NCBI GenBank assembly: GCA_964384825.1
Contig: CAYLMM010000004.1
Location: 1-64,000, forward strand
Reading direction: 5' to 3'
Length of the DNA: 64,000 nucleotides
DNA from: CAYLMM01 sp964384825
GTDB taxonomy: Bacteria > Krumholzibacteriota > Krumholzibacteriia > LZORAL124-64-63
The translations under genes and the position numbers were made by a program. The notes beneath the pieces are model-generated. The model searched no databases. It saw nothing but the letters and a program-made list of their open reading frames with translations, and was not told where the DNA came from. Below, piece after piece: positions 11,915 to 22,200 of this stretch. Positions within the stretch are counted from its first letter, which is position 1; each line of letters opens with the position of its first letter.

Positions 11915-12697
11915 ATGAAGAACCTGCGCCTGGACCGACCGCTGGTCTGCTTCGATCTGGAAACCACCGGCGTGAACGTCGATCGCGACCGGATCGTCGA
12001 GATCGCCATGGTGCGCATCGAACCCGACGGCGGGCGCCGCAGCTTCCGTACGCTGGTCAACCCCGGCATGCCGATCCCGCCGCAGGCCTCGGCCGTCCAC
12101 GGCATCACCGACGACGACGTGGCCGAATCGCCGGCCTTCGCGCAGATCGTCGGCGAGGTGTCGGCCCTGTTCGAAGGGGCCGATCTGGCCGGCTTCAATT
12201 CCACCCGCTTCGACCTGCCGCTGCTGCAGGCCGAGCTGGGCCGCGCCGGCTGCGCGATCGACTTCTCCGGCCGGCGTCATCTGGACGCCTTCCGCATCTT
12301 CACCCTCATGGAGCCCCGCACCCTGACCGCGGCCTACGCCAAGTACTGCGGCGGCGAATTGACCGACGCCCATTCCGCGCTGGCCGACGTCGAGGCCACC
12401 ATCGCGGTCCTGGACGCCCAGCTGGCCCACTATCCCGACCTGCCGCACGACCCCGACGAGCTGCATCGCCTCTGCAATCCCGACGAGGGGCGTTTCGTCG
12501 ACGGTTCGCGCAAGTTCGTCTGGGACGAGCAGGGCAGGGCGGTCTTCACCTTCGGCAAGCATCGCGACCGGGCGCTGGAGGACATCGCGACCGAGGCTCC
12601 GGATTACCTGCGATGGATGCTGGGGAAGGATTTCAGCGACGAGGTCACGACCATCCTGCGCGAGGCCCTGGCGGGACGGTTTCCCGGCCGGAGCTGA
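11915..12697 (+). CDS. DnaQ-like 3'-5' exonuclease with DUF3820-like tail
   Basis: DEDDh-type 3'-5' exonuclease of 260 residues. Motif Exo I is FDLETTG (Asp and Glu metal ligands), Exo II is FNSTRFDLPLL, and Exo III is HSALADVEAT (the His plus Asp that define the DEDDh class). Residues about 200-250 (VFTFGKHRDRALEDI, then YLRWML) form a small added domain like DUF3820, often seen on stand-alone bacterial exonucleases. It could be a proofreading or RNase T-like repair nuclease; the epsilon subunit of Pol III is less likely because a polymerase-binding tail is absent. ATG 11915 follows CAGGGGGTATTTCCG. Confidence 0.88.
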   Translation: MKNLRLDRPLVCFDLETTGVNVDRDRIVEIAMVRIEPDGGRRSFRTLVNPGMPIPPQASAVHGITDDDVAESPAFAQIVGEVSALFEGADLAGFNSTRFDLPLLQAELGRAGCAIDFSGRRHLDAFRIFTLMEPRTLTAAYAKYCGGELTDAHSALADVEATIAVLDAQLAHYPDLPHDPDELHRLCNPDEGRFVDGSRKFVWDEQGRAVFTFGKHRDRALEDIATEAPDYLRWMLGKDFSDEVTTILREALAGRFPGRS

Positions 12698-12705
12698 GCC
12701 CCCGC

Positions 12706-12734
12706 TTGCGCCGGGAGGACGTCTTCGGTAGCAT
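12706..12734 (+). promoter_or_regulatory. promoter for a possibly leaderless DUF2270 transcript
   Basis: TTGCGC (12706-12711), 17-bp spacer, TAGCAT (12729-12734). The expected start, 6-7 bases downstream, falls on or next to A of ATG 12741, so the mRNA would have almost no leader. No clear ribosome site lies directly before the ATG, which fits. Confidence 0.45.
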
Positions 12735-12740
12735 GATCCC

Positions 12741-13484
12741 ATGAACACGCAGGACGACACCCGCTATCCGGGGCAGGACCTGGACCCCTCGCAGCGCGCC
12801 GACTACGAGGGCAAGCCCCTGGCCCGTTCCGAATACATCGCGGCCCTGGTGCATCTGTACCGGGGGGAGTCGGCCCGCGCGCTGGCCTGGCGCAACCGCC
12901 TGGACACCACGACCAACTGGGCGATCCTCTCGACGGTCGGCATCCTCACCTTCAGCTTCAGCAATCCGCATTATTCGCAGGAGACGCTGATCACCGGCAT
13001 GTACGCCAATCTGGTGTTCCTGCTGCACGAGGCGCGCCGTTTCCGCTTCTTCGACGTGTGGCGCACGAGGGTGCGCATGATCGAGGAGAACTTCTACGGC
13101 CCCATCCTGCGGCGCGATCTGGAGAGTCCGATCTCGCGCTGGGGCGACCGGGTCGCCGAGGATCTCCTGCATCCGAAGTTCAAGATCAGCATGGCCCAGG
13201 CGATCAAGGCCCGGCTGCTGCGCAACTACTCCTTCATCCTGGTCTTCCTGCTGCTGGCCTGGATCGGCCGCGCCCTGGTCTTTCCCCCGGCCAAGAGAGG
13301 GGTGGAGTCCGGCGTCTTCTCGCTCGCCGACTTTCCCTGGTGGATCCCGTCGGGACTCGTCACCCTGCTGTATCTGGGCCTGTTGGCGCTGATCATCTTC
13401 ACGCCGCGGGTCGAGCCCCCCGAGCAGAGCTACTGGCTCGACCCCGAGCACGTCGGCGAGGAAGTGCCGAGCCTGGACGTCTGA
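12741..13484 (+). CDS. DUF2270 family membrane protein
   Basis: Uncharacterised integral membrane protein of 247 residues matching the DUF2270 family: LVHLYRGESARALAWRNRLDTTTNWAI at the start (a long form of the family core), then FLLHEARRFRFFDVWRTRVRM and RLLRNYSFILVFLLL. I see four likely helices, two in the first half (from NWAILSTVGILTFSF) and two in the second (NYSFILVFLLLAWIG and the segment before VEPP). No catalytic motif is visible and the family has no known function. It converges tail-to-tail with the PAP2-like gene, 13 bases apart. The start is fixed by the family N-terminus. Confidence 0.85.
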   Translation: MNTQDDTRYPGQDLDPSQRADYEGKPLARSEYIAALVHLYRGESARALAWRNRLDTTTNWAILSTVGILTFSFSNPHYSQETLITGMYANLVFLLHEARRFRFFDVWRTRVRMIEENFYGPILRRDLESPISRWGDRVAEDLLHPKFKISMAQAIKARLLRNYSFILVFLLLAWIGRALVFPPAKRGVESGVFSLADFPWWIPSGLVTLLYLGLLALIIFTPRVEPPEQSYWLDPEHVGEEVPSLDV

Positions 13485-13497
13485 GCTTTTTCCCTAA

Positions 13498-14088
13498 TCA
13501 GATACTGAGTCGCAGGACGCCGTAGCCCACCAGGGCGCCGGCGATCGTCTGCAGGATGGTGTGGCGGCCGAGGCGGATGCGGGACCAGGCCACCGCGGCG
13601 GTCGCGGCGGCGGGCAGCAGGGTTCCCCCGGACAGGGCCGCGGCGAGGGTGGCGGCGGCGGCGGCGGCGGCGGCGTGGACGCTGATCTTCCAGAAGAAGG
13701 TCACGACCAGGATGATGATCGTCAGGATCCAGAGCGCGGCGGCCAGGGTCACCATCGGCGCCGGAGCGCCGCCGACGGCCAGGGCCGCGGTGGCGAGGGC
13801 CGAAAGCGCCGCCCCGATCAGCATCGGACGGGTCCGTTCCTCTCGGCGGACGAGTTCCAGATCGTGCACACGGCCGCGGTCGACCTGGATGAAGAGCCAG
13901 ACCAGGGGCAGGGCGATGCCCAGCACGACATAGACCGAGAACGCGAGCCAGGGGGCGGCGCCGGGATGGCGGGAGGCCACGGCGGCCATGGCCGCGATCG
14001 CCAGGACCGGCGGGCTGGCCACGACCGAGACCGCGAAGGCCAGCCGGCTGGGCGAAGGCTCGGCGGCGATCTTGACGGGATGTTTCAT
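13498..14088 (-). CDS. PAP2-like membrane protein
   Basis: Membrane protein of 196 residues with about six hydrophobic segments. The C-terminal half holds a weak PAP2/phosphatase signature: WKISVHAAAAA (the lysine/histidine segment) and SRIRLGRHTILQTIAGALVG, matching the SRxxxxxHxxxQxxxG end motif with Arg and His present. The middle SGH motif of true lipid phosphatases is not obvious, so activity is uncertain. ATG 14088 is chosen because AGAGGAT lies 8-9 bases upstream; the frame is open further upstream but that part is not protein-like. It may act on undecaprenyl- or other lipid phosphates, or be an inactive relative. Confidence 0.72.
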   Translation of the reverse strand: MKHPVKIAAEPSPSRLAFAVSVVASPPVLAIAAMAAVASRHPGAAPWLAFSVYVVLGIALPLVWLFIQVDRGRVHDLELVRREERTRPMLIGAALSALATAALAVGGAPAPMVTLAAALWILTIIILVVTFFWKISVHAAAAAAAATLAAALSGGTLLPAAATAAVAWSRIRLGRHTILQTIAGALVGYGVLRLSI

Positions 14089-14243
14089 GAACTGCGTATC
14101 CTCTGGAGCGGTGCGATGAAACGAACGATTCCTGGAGACAAGATATCCGCGGATCGTCCGCGCCGCATAATTCCGTTCGATTCCGTGGGATTTCATGGGA
14201 TACTGCGGGGGCACGGTGCGGGACGATCGGACCGTGAATATCT

Positions 14244-14259
14244 TGAACGCACTCGTTCA
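14244..14259 (+). promoter_or_regulatory. inverted repeat upstream of the two-component pair
   Basis: TGAACG-CACT-CGTTCA, a perfect 6-bp-arm inverted repeat 58 bases before the kinase start in the divergent region 14089-14316. It could be an operator; no regulator can be assigned. Confidence 0.3.
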
Positions 14260-14316
14260 GCCCCGGGGCGCCTCCAGGGAGACGCCCCGTGAGCTTTTGA
14301 ACCGGAGAGTCCGAAC

Positions 14317-16791
14317 ATGTCCGCTCCGACCCCGGTGAAACGAAGATCGGAAAGCCCGTTTTCGGGCGCGCCCGCGAGTTCACGGCGGAGCCGGGTCGCG
14401 CTTTCGACCACGCTGCCCTTGCTGCTGTTGCTGCTGCCGGCAATCTGCATCTCCCAGCCCAAGCACGAGATCCTGGTCCTCCATTCCTATCACAAGAATT
14501 TCGAGTGGACCGATTCCGAGATGAGCGGCCTGCACGATCAGTTGATGGCCGGCGGGATGCAGTTCGAGTCCTATATCGAGTACCTCGACACCAAGCGGTT
14601 TCCGGACCCCGAGCGGCTGGGGATCGTTCTGGACGGTTTGGTGGAGAAGTACTGGAACAAGGAATTCGACGCCGTCGTGACCGCCGACGACAACGCCCTC
14701 TACTTCCTGCTCGAAAACCGGGAAGCCCTGGCTCCGGGGGTGCCCGTGGTCTTCTGCGGAATCAATACCGATCCCGCCCCGGCCCTGGTCGGGGTTTCGG
14801 GCGTCACCGGAGTGCTCGAAGGCGTGAGCCTGCGGGAGACGATCGACGTGGCCCTGGACCTGCACCCCGGAACCCGCGAAATCGTGGTGGCCTACGACCG
14901 GACGACCACCAATCTCGCGTTGATCGAGCGGATGGAGACGATCGAGCCCGACTACTCCGGGCGGGTGGATTTCCGCTACCTGGAAGCCGAGTCCATGGAG
15001 GATCTGATCACCGAGACCTCTCTGCTCGGACCGGGATCGATCGTCCTGTTCCTGAACATCTCGCTGGGGCTGAGCGGATCGTTCCTCGACTACCACGAAA
15101 GCATCGCGCGGGTCCGCGAGGCGGTGGCGGTCCCCCTGTACAGCAGCTGGGATTTCTATATGGGGCACGGGATCGTCGGCGGGCGGATGACCAACGGCCG
15201 GATGCAGGGAGCGACGGCCGGCGCCATGGTCAACCGCATCCTGCGCGGCACGCCGGCCGACTCCATCCCGATCCTCACCGAATCCCCGAACCAGTTCATG
15301 TTCGATGACGTGGAACTGCGGCGCTTCGGGGTGGACCATGACCGGTTGCCGCCGGGAAGCACGATCATCAACCAGCCGCACAATTTCTACGAGATCAACC
15401 GTCGCATCATCCACATCGTCGCGGGGGTCCTGTTCTTCCTGGTCGCGGCAATCTTCGTGCTGGCCCACAACATCCTTCAGCGGCGCCGGGCGGAACGGGC
15501 GCTGCTGGCCGAACGGGGAAGGTTGAAGCGGGCCCTGGCCCACGAATCGCTGCTGGCCGAGTCGGCGGAACTGCTGAACATGACCGACGACCACAGGAGC
15601 GTGCTGGGCCGCCTGCTGGAGCGGATGATCGAAGAGATGCGGCTCGACAAGGTCAGCCTCTATTCCTTCGCCGAGAACACGAAACGCAGTTCGGTCATCG
15701 AGAGCCGGGTGTCGGAGCGCGGGGTGGTGATTCCCGACGAGGACATCGTGTATTTCGGCCCCGACGACGGCGTGTACACGCGGATCCTCCGCAATGAACG
15801 CATCGTGGTGGACGATATCGCGACGATGGCGCCCTACGCGCGCGAGATCTGCCTGAAGCGCGAAATCGGGTCGGTGGTGATCCTGCCGGTGCAGGTGGCC
15901 GGGCGGATCATGGGCGTTCTCGGATTTTCCCGGATCAAGCCGCACAACTGGCGCTCCGACGAGATCGCGGTCTTCGCCACGATGGCCGACATGGTCGCCA
16001 ACGCCTGGGAGCGGCAGGAGCAGATCCGGGCCCGCCGGGAGGCGGAGCAGCGGCATATCGAAGCCGTGCGGACCCTCGAGGAATCGGTGCGCATGGCTTC
16101 GCTGGGCGTGATGGCGGCGGGCATCACCCACGAGATCAGCCAACCGCTCAACGCGATCAAGGTGACCACCGACAGCGCCCTGTTCTGGGACAAGCACCAC
16201 GACGGGGAGATCCCCGAACGCATCAAGACGAAGCTGCGCCAGATATCCGACGGGGCCGAACGCATCGACGCCATCGTGCGGCACATGCGGCGTTTCCGTA
16301 CGACGCGCGAGGAGCTCAGGCCGGTCGACATGAACGCCGCGGTCCGCAGCGCGTTCTCGCTGGTCGAGAGCCAGGTCCACGCGCATGGCATCGCCTGCCG
16401 GCTCGAGCTGTGCCGCGGCCCGCTCTGGGTTCTGGCCGACGAGCTGCAGATGGAGCAGATCGTGATCAACATGGCGATCAACGCCGTTCACGCCCTGGAC
16501 GAGGTCGATCACAAGGAGAAGATGATCCGGATCGTGACCCGCGACGAGGGCGAATCGGCCTGGCTCGAGGTGCACGACAACGGGGTCGGCCTGCCGGAAG
16601 AAGAGGGCTTCAGCATCTTCGACCCCTTCTTCTCGACGCGGACCGAAGGCATTGGAACGGGACTCGGGCTGGCCATCGTCAAGCTGTTCGTCGAGAGCTT
16701 CGGCGGCGAGATCCGACACCAGGACAACGATGACGGCGGGGCCAGCTTCCTGCTGCGATTGAATCCCGCGACGGCAGGGGGGGGCGGATGA
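14317..16791 (+). CDS. sensor histidine kinase with ABC-binding-protein-like sensor and GAF domain
   Basis: Membrane sensor kinase, 824 residues. Order: signal/TM1 (about 27-47), an extracytoplasmic domain (about 48-340) of the ABC-substrate-binding type with HEILVLHSYHKN, DAVVTADDNALYF and VVFCGIN, TM2 (about 364-388), a short coil, a GAF domain (about 408-565), then HisKA with phospho-acceptor His605 in GITHEISQPLN and HATPase_c with N box INMAINAVHAL, G1 DNGVGLPEE, F box FDPFFSTR and G2 GTGLGLAIVK. The sensor should bind a small solute outside the membrane and the GAF domain a second, internal cue. The partner regulator starts one base after the stop. ATG 14317 follows CCGGAGAG. Confidence 0.93.
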   Translation: MSAPTPVKRRSESPFSGAPASSRRSRVALSTTLPLLLLLLPAICISQPKHEILVLHSYHKNFEWTDSEMSGLHDQLMAGGMQFESYIEYLDTKRFPDPERLGIVLDGLVEKYWNKEFDAVVTADDNALYFLLENREALAPGVPVVFCGINTDPAPALVGVSGVTGVLEGVSLRETIDVALDLHPGTREIVVAYDRTTTNLALIERMETIEPDYSGRVDFRYLEAESMEDLITETSLLGPGSIVLFLNISLGLSGSFLDYHESIARVREAVAVPLYSSWDFYMGHGIVGGRMTNGRMQGATAGAMVNRILRGTPADSIPILTESPNQFMFDDVELRRFGVDHDRLPPGSTIINQPHNFYEINRRIIHIVAGVLFFLVAAIFVLAHNILQRRRAERALLAERGRLKRALAHESLLAESAELLNMTDDHRSVLGRLLERMIEEMRLDKVSLYSFAENTKRSSVIESRVSERGVVIPDEDIVYFGPDDGVYTRILRNERIVVDDIATMAPYAREICLKREIGSVVILPVQVAGRIMGVLGFSRIKPHNWRSDEIAVFATMADMVANAWERQEQIRARREAEQRHIEAVRTLEESVRMASLGVMAAGITHEISQPLNAIKVTTDSALFWDKHHDGEIPERIKTKLRQISDGAERIDAIVRHMRRFRTTREELRPVDMNAAVRSAFSLVESQVHAHGIACRLELCRGPLWVLADELQMEQIVINMAINAVHALDEVDHKEKMIRIVTRDEGESAWLEVHDNGVGLPEEEGFSIFDPFFSTRTEGIGTGLGLAIVKLFVESFGGEIRHQDNDDGGASFLLRLNPATAGGGG

Positions 16792-16792
16792 G

Positions 16793-18229
16793 ATGAGGAT
16801 CCTGATCGTTGACGACGACGCAATGAGCCGCGAGGCCGTGTCCTCCTTCCTGGCCGAGGACCTGGGGCACGACGTGATCCAGTGCGATTCCGGGAGCAAG
16901 GCCCTGGATTTCTTCCTGCGGGATCCGACGCCGCTCGTGGTGACCGACGTGCGGATGCCGGGCATGAGCGGATTCGACCTGCTGCGCGGCATCCGGTCGT
17001 CGGTCCAGGGCGCCGACACCTGCGTCATCGTCATGACGGGATTCGGCGATATGGAAACGGCGATCCAGGCCCTGCGCGACGGAGCCTGCGACTTCCTGCT
17101 GAAGCCGCTGAACATCGAGGAGCTGGCCGTCGTGATCGAGCGCGTGGCCGAGAATATGGCGGTGCGGCGGACCGGGGAAAACGCCGCGGCCGTGACGGGA
17201 GCGGACGAGGCCGAAGCCGAAGCCGAACCGAGCCCTTCCCGCTCGGACGAGCCGGTTCCGGGCATCGGGGAGGTGGGCGTCTTTTCGCCGGCGCTGCGCG
17301 CGACGGCCCGTCTGGCCGAGAGGCTGCACGGCTACCGGACGGTCCCGGTTCTGATCGAGGGGGAGACGGGAACCGGCAAGGAGATCATGGCACGGCTGGT
17401 CCACCACGGGGCCGGCCGCGTCGAGGGAGGGCCCTTCGTCACCGTGAACTGTTCGGCGATATCGCCGTCGCTTTTCGAGAGCGAGCTTTTCGGCTACGAC
17501 CGCGGCGCCTTCACCGGCGCCTCGAGTTCGGGGAAGACCGGCAAGCTCGAGCTGGCGCAGGGGGGGACCCTCTTTCTCGACGAGATCGGCGATCTGCCCC
17601 TGGACATGCAGCCGAAGCTTTTGCGCGTGCTGCAGCAGCGCGAGATGTTCCGGGTGGGTTCGACCCGCAAGATCCAGCTGGACGTACGCCTGGTCTGCGC
17701 CACCAACCGCGACCTGGAGGAGATGGTCGCCGCCGGCGACTTCCGTCGCGATCTGTTCTATCGCTTGAACGTAGGGAGGATAGCGGTGCCTCCGCTGCGC
17801 GATCGCAGGGAGGAGATCGTTCCGCTGGCGCAGCTCTTCTTGGAAAAATTCTCCGAACGCCACGATCGCCGCTTCCGCTTCATAACATCGGGCGCCCGCG
17901 AGGCCCTGGTCGCCCACGACTGGCCGGGGAACGTGCGCGAACTCGAGAACACCATCGAAAGAATCACCCTGCTCTATGACGGCCGCGAACTCCGGGCCGA
18001 CCACCTGCGCTTCGAGACCGGCGGCGAGATTCCCGATATCGACGACCAGAACATGTTGCGGCCGGGCCGGATAACGTTGCCCCCCGATCATCTGGATCTC
18101 GAGCAGCTGGAGCTGGAGATCGTCCGCAAGGCCCTGCGCAAATTCAAGGGCAACAAGACCCGCACCGCCGCTTATCTGGGCTTGAGCCGGGGCGCCCTGT
18201 ACACCCGCCTGAACCGCATCGAGAAATAG
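16793..18229 (+). CDS. sigma-54-dependent response regulator (NtrC type)
   Basis: Activator of sigma-54 promoters, 478 residues. The receiver domain (1-120) has the acidic pair DDD near residue 7, phospho-acceptor Asp52 in VVTDVRMPG and the conserved Lys in LLKPL. The AAA+ domain (about 162-390) has Walker A GETGTGKE, an intact sigma-54-contacting GAFTGA loop (238-243), Walker B GGTLFLDEIGD and the arginine region DLFYRLNV. The Fis-like HTH ends the protein (NKTRTAAYLGLSRGALYTRL). It is translationally linked to the kinase. I found no convincing -24/-12 promoter in the window, so its targets are probably elsewhere. Confidence 0.95.
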   Translation: MRILIVDDDAMSREAVSSFLAEDLGHDVIQCDSGSKALDFFLRDPTPLVVTDVRMPGMSGFDLLRGIRSSVQGADTCVIVMTGFGDMETAIQALRDGACDFLLKPLNIEELAVVIERVAENMAVRRTGENAAAVTGADEAEAEAEPSPSRSDEPVPGIGEVGVFSPALRATARLAERLHGYRTVPVLIEGETGTGKEIMARLVHHGAGRVEGGPFVTVNCSAISPSLFESELFGYDRGAFTGASSSGKTGKLELAQGGTLFLDEIGDLPLDMQPKLLRVLQQREMFRVGSTRKIQLDVRLVCATNRDLEEMVAAGDFRRDLFYRLNVGRIAVPPLRDRREEIVPLAQLFLEKFSERHDRRFRFITSGAREALVAHDWPGNVRELENTIERITLLYDGRELRADHLRFETGGEIPDIDDQNMLRPGRITLPPDHLDLEQLELEIVRKALRKFKGNKTRTAAYLGLSRGALYTRLNRIEK

Positions 18230-19146
18230 CGCCGGGCCGGCCGCCGGAGCCGAAGGATCGCTTCGTAGCCGGCGGCGCCCACCCCGGAAATCCGTTATCC
18301 GTACATCAACGAATGTCTTCCGTGTGTTCGCTCTCGGCCACAAGCCCTGATGCCGTTGACCGGAATCGGCCAACCGTCGGAATCCGGACACCACGGGTCG
18401 GTGTGAGTGATTTTTCAAGACGCATTATCGCAGGAGGTTGCGGCTCCGTCGCATGGCGGGACGAAAGAATACCTGACTGGTACGGACTTGGCTATGGTCA
18501 TGGGCGAACGCGGCACCGTCAGGCTGAGGCGGTGAGCGAATCCGGCGAACACGGCGCAGGCGCCGAAACCGCCGGAGGGGAAATGCCGGCCCTCGACTGG
18601 AGTTCGAGTACTGCATCCAGCCCGACACACCGCGGAATTCCAGCGGGCCGGCTTCCCCCTCTTTGACAAGCGAAACAAGGATATCCTCGAGGCGACTCCC
18701 GGGCTGAAAAACCCGGTCCGCCGCCGCCGATGATCCGCAGGCCGTGGGTTACCGTGTCCGAAAAATCTCGTCCGACCCACGGCCTGCCTGGATCATCTGC
18801 GAACGGGGATCCGATTCGACCCGTCGGCCGCGGAAACGACGCCGAGGTTCTCGCGCACCGAGGCGTCGAGGAGTCGACATCCACTGAAAGGCCTGCTGCG
18901 GCATTCCCGCATCCGTCCCGACCGGGGCGGCGACTACGAGATGCTGCGGGGGATCTGCCAACCTTTCGTGACCGACGGGTGTGAACCCCCAAGGCGAGAC
19001 TCGCCGACATCGAGGGCGCCGCTACCGCCTCTTCCTCCCTCCCCCCCTTCGGCGGGAAGCGGCGCCCGAAATGTTTCGCGGAAAACGCGATCGGAATTTC
19101 AGCTTTCGGCGGTCCCTCCACCCCGACCCCCGAATCCGCCGGAAGC
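18230..19146. other. 917-bp stretch without a supportable gene
   Basis: The longest non-coding stretch in the window. Short open frames exist on both strands but none has a ribosome site plus protein-like composition. Locally protein-like pieces (for example around 18595-18720 and 18800-18980, plus strand) are split by stops and frame changes, so this could be a decayed gene. I recognise no family in them. A GCCGGC-rich imperfect inverted repeat follows the response-regulator stop (about 18230-18285). Confidence 0.5.
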
Positions 19147-19180
19147 GAAAAAGGCCCCGGGAATCACTTCCCGGGGCCTT
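19147..19180 (-). terminator. intrinsic terminator of the subtilase gene
   Basis: Eleven-base-pair stem AAGGCCCCGGG/CCCGGGGCCTT (19151-19180) with an 8-base loop. Read on the minus strand it is followed by a run of five T (19146-19150), 47 bases after the stop codon. Confidence 0.85.
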
Positions 19181-19227
19181 TCCTTGTTCGGGCCCGGCCC
19201 CCGAAGGGACCGGGCTTTCGCCGTGGA

Positions 19228-22200
19228 TCACTTCAGCAGCATCATCCGCTTCACATCGCTGAACAGGCCGGTGTCCAGACGGTAGAAGTAGAGGCCGCTG
19301 GGCGCGCCCTGGGCGTTCCAGGTCACGGTGTGCCGGCCGGCGTTCATCGGACCGCTGGCCAGGGTCGCCACGACTTCGCCGGCCACGTTGTACACGCGGA
19401 GGCTGACGTTGGCGTCCTGCGGCAGGCTGAACTTGATCTGCGTCATCGGGTTGAACGGGTTGGGATGGTTCTGCTCGAGCGTGAAGACCACCGGAGTGGC
19501 GCCAGCGCCGTAGACCGTGCCGCTCTCGCAGGCGCGGGTCACGACGTTGGCCGTCGCGTCGTAGGTCAGCGAGGAGTGGGTGATGTTCGTCACCTCGAAG
19601 CACCACTCGCCCACGGGCTTCTTCACCGCGCCGGACTGCAGGGTCACGCTGCCGTCGGCGGCTGTGACGCCGCTGATCGAGCCGTTGGTGGCGCCGTCGT
19701 ACGAGGCGTAGACGGTGGCCCCGGACACGGCTTGTCCCGAGTCGTCGCGGACCGTGACGACGCAGTTGCCCTTGTAGTTCGGCCCGACCTTGACGCGCGT
19801 CACGGTCATGGCCTGGACGTGCAGCGTCGAGCCCGTGCCGCCCTCGTTGGCGGTGATGTAGTCGGTCCGGGTCATGGTGTCGTTGCCCTGATCGTTGCTC
19901 ACGGTCAGGCTGACGGTGTAGACGCCGGCCGCGTTGTAGGTGTAGGTCGGATTCTGCGCGGTCGAGGTGCCGCCGTCGCCGAAGTCCCAGCTCCAGCTCG
20001 TCGGCGAGCCGGTGGACTCGTCGGCGAACGCGACTTCCAGCGGGATGTTGCCGCTGACCGGCGAACCGGAGAAGGCCGCGACCGGGGGCGTGGGCTGCAC
20101 GCCGCCGACGGTGAATCCGATGTAGTCGACGTACAGCTTGTCGTTGGACGTCATGTAGAAGGAGCGGTCGCTGTCCACGACCTTCACGGTCAACGCGCCG
20201 GAGACCGAGATCTCGGCCGTGTAGGCCTGCTCGGTCGCGCTGGCCACGGTTACCAGCGGCAGCCAGGTGGAGCCGTCGGTGCTGTAGGTGAAGACGAAGT
20301 TGTCGCCGTCGGAATTGGCGGGGCGGTAAGCCTCGACCGTGAACGTGACGCCGCCGTTCGCCGGGATATCGAAATTCCAGCGGTGCTCCATGTAGCTGTA
20401 GGTCTTGCGCGGATGGCCGGTGTAGGCCTCCTCGGTCAGGACCTCGTAGGAGTTGTCGGCCACCTTGGTGTTCAGGTAGCTGCCGCTGACGGTTCCGATC
20501 ACCGAGGTCTCGCCCGTGGCGGTGACGTCGGTCACGCTGCCCGGATCCAGGACGGTGATGTAGCCGGTCTTGACCTCGTCGTCGCCGCCGACGTCGTTGG
20601 TCGCGGTCAGGGTGACGGTGTAGGTCCCGATCGCGTCGTAGACGTGGGTCGGGTTCTGGGCCGTCGAGGTGGCGCCGTCGCCGAAGTTCCAGTTCCAGCT
20701 CGTGGGCTGGCCGCTGGACTGGTCGCTGAAGACGACCGTCAGGGGCGCGTATCCGGAGACCGGATCGCCGGAGAAGGCCGCGGTCGGAGCGACGGGCTCG
20801 CCGCCGCCGACGGCCGCCGCGGCGTTGACCAGGCCGTAGCCGCTGTAGCGGTCCCAGCCGGAGCCCGACTCGACGTTCACCACGTCGGTCGCGGTGGACA
20901 GCAGGGCGTCGCGAACCTCGGCCGGCGTGATGCCGGGGTTGTTCGAGACGATCAGGCCGCAGACGCCGGCCGCGTACGGAGTGGAGCACGAGGTGCCGTT
21001 GAACCACATATCGTAGTCGCCGGAGACGTAGCCGCCGTTGCCGCCGATGTCGGTGGTCGGCAGGATCGTCGGGGCCAGGATGTCCACGGCGCCCGCCGCG
21101 TCCTGGACCGACACGCCGTAGTTCGAACCCCACCAGCGCTCACCGTCGCAGGTGTAACCGTTCGGGTCGGCGTCGACGCCGGGATTCAGCTCGGTGCTGC
21201 TGCTGCTGCTGCGCTTGCGGTCGCCGCAGGGGGAGGCCGCGCCCACGCCGATCACGTACTGGTTGATCGCGGGGTAGCTGATCGTCGACATGTTCTCGTT
21301 GCCGGTGGCCGCGAGCAGGGTCACGCCCTTGTTGTAGGCGTAGGCCAGGGCGTCGTCGGTGGCGGGATCGCTGCTGATCGGCGCGCCGAGGCTCATGCTG
21401 GCCACGTCCACGCCCTGGTCGCCCGCGTAGTACAGGGCGTCCTGGATCGAAGAGAAATACATCGAACCGGCGCTGTTGGCGACCTTCAGCGGCATCACCG
21501 AGCAGCCGCCGGCCGCTCCGGCCACGCCGAGATTGTTGTTCGCCTTGGCCGCCGCGACGCCGGCGCAGCAGGTGCCGTGGCCGGGGTCGGAGCTGTCGTC
21601 GTCGGGGTTGGTGTCGCCGTCGCCGAAGTCGTAGCCGGGGACCAGGCGCAGGTCGGGATGATCCACATCCACGCCCGAGTCGATGATCGCGATGACCACG
21701 CCGGGGTCGCCGTAGCCGGCCGCCGCGTCCCAGGCCTGATAGGCCTTGGCGTCGAAGCCGGGAGTGCCGACCGGATCGCCGTTCTCATGGCTGTAGGTGG
21801 CCCAGTCGTAGGAGAGCATCTGGCCGGTGTTGTCGTGGCCCCACTGATCATCGTAATACGGGTCGTTGGGCACGACCGCGGGGAAGGCGCGCCAGTCGAC
21901 CGTGGCGGCCTCGACGTTGGGGTCGGCGGCGTAGCGCTCGGCCACCGCGACCGGATCGCTGTCGGCCGGGATCGCCAGCGAGAACCAGCGATCGACGCCG
22001 ATGCGGGCGGCGAGGGCCGCATCCGCGGGCCGGCGGTAGGGCCGGGCGACCGTCTTCACGCCGATCGCCAGCGAGAGCTGGTCGACCGAAGCCAGGCCGG
22101 TCTCGGAGCCGGAGACGGCGGCGCCCTTCTCCATCCGGAAATTCAGCTTGGAAGAGGAATAGGCCTTGGGGGTGAACTTGACGAGAATGCGCCCCTCGGC

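Noticed and set aside
14380..17265. A 961-codon minus-strand frame opposite the two-component pair
   Set aside because: Shadow of the kinase and regulator, whose domains are intact on the plus strand.
18519..19121. A 200-codon minus-strand frame between the response regulator and protease
   Set aside because: No ribosome site, Arg/Ser-rich shadow composition and no recognisable motif.
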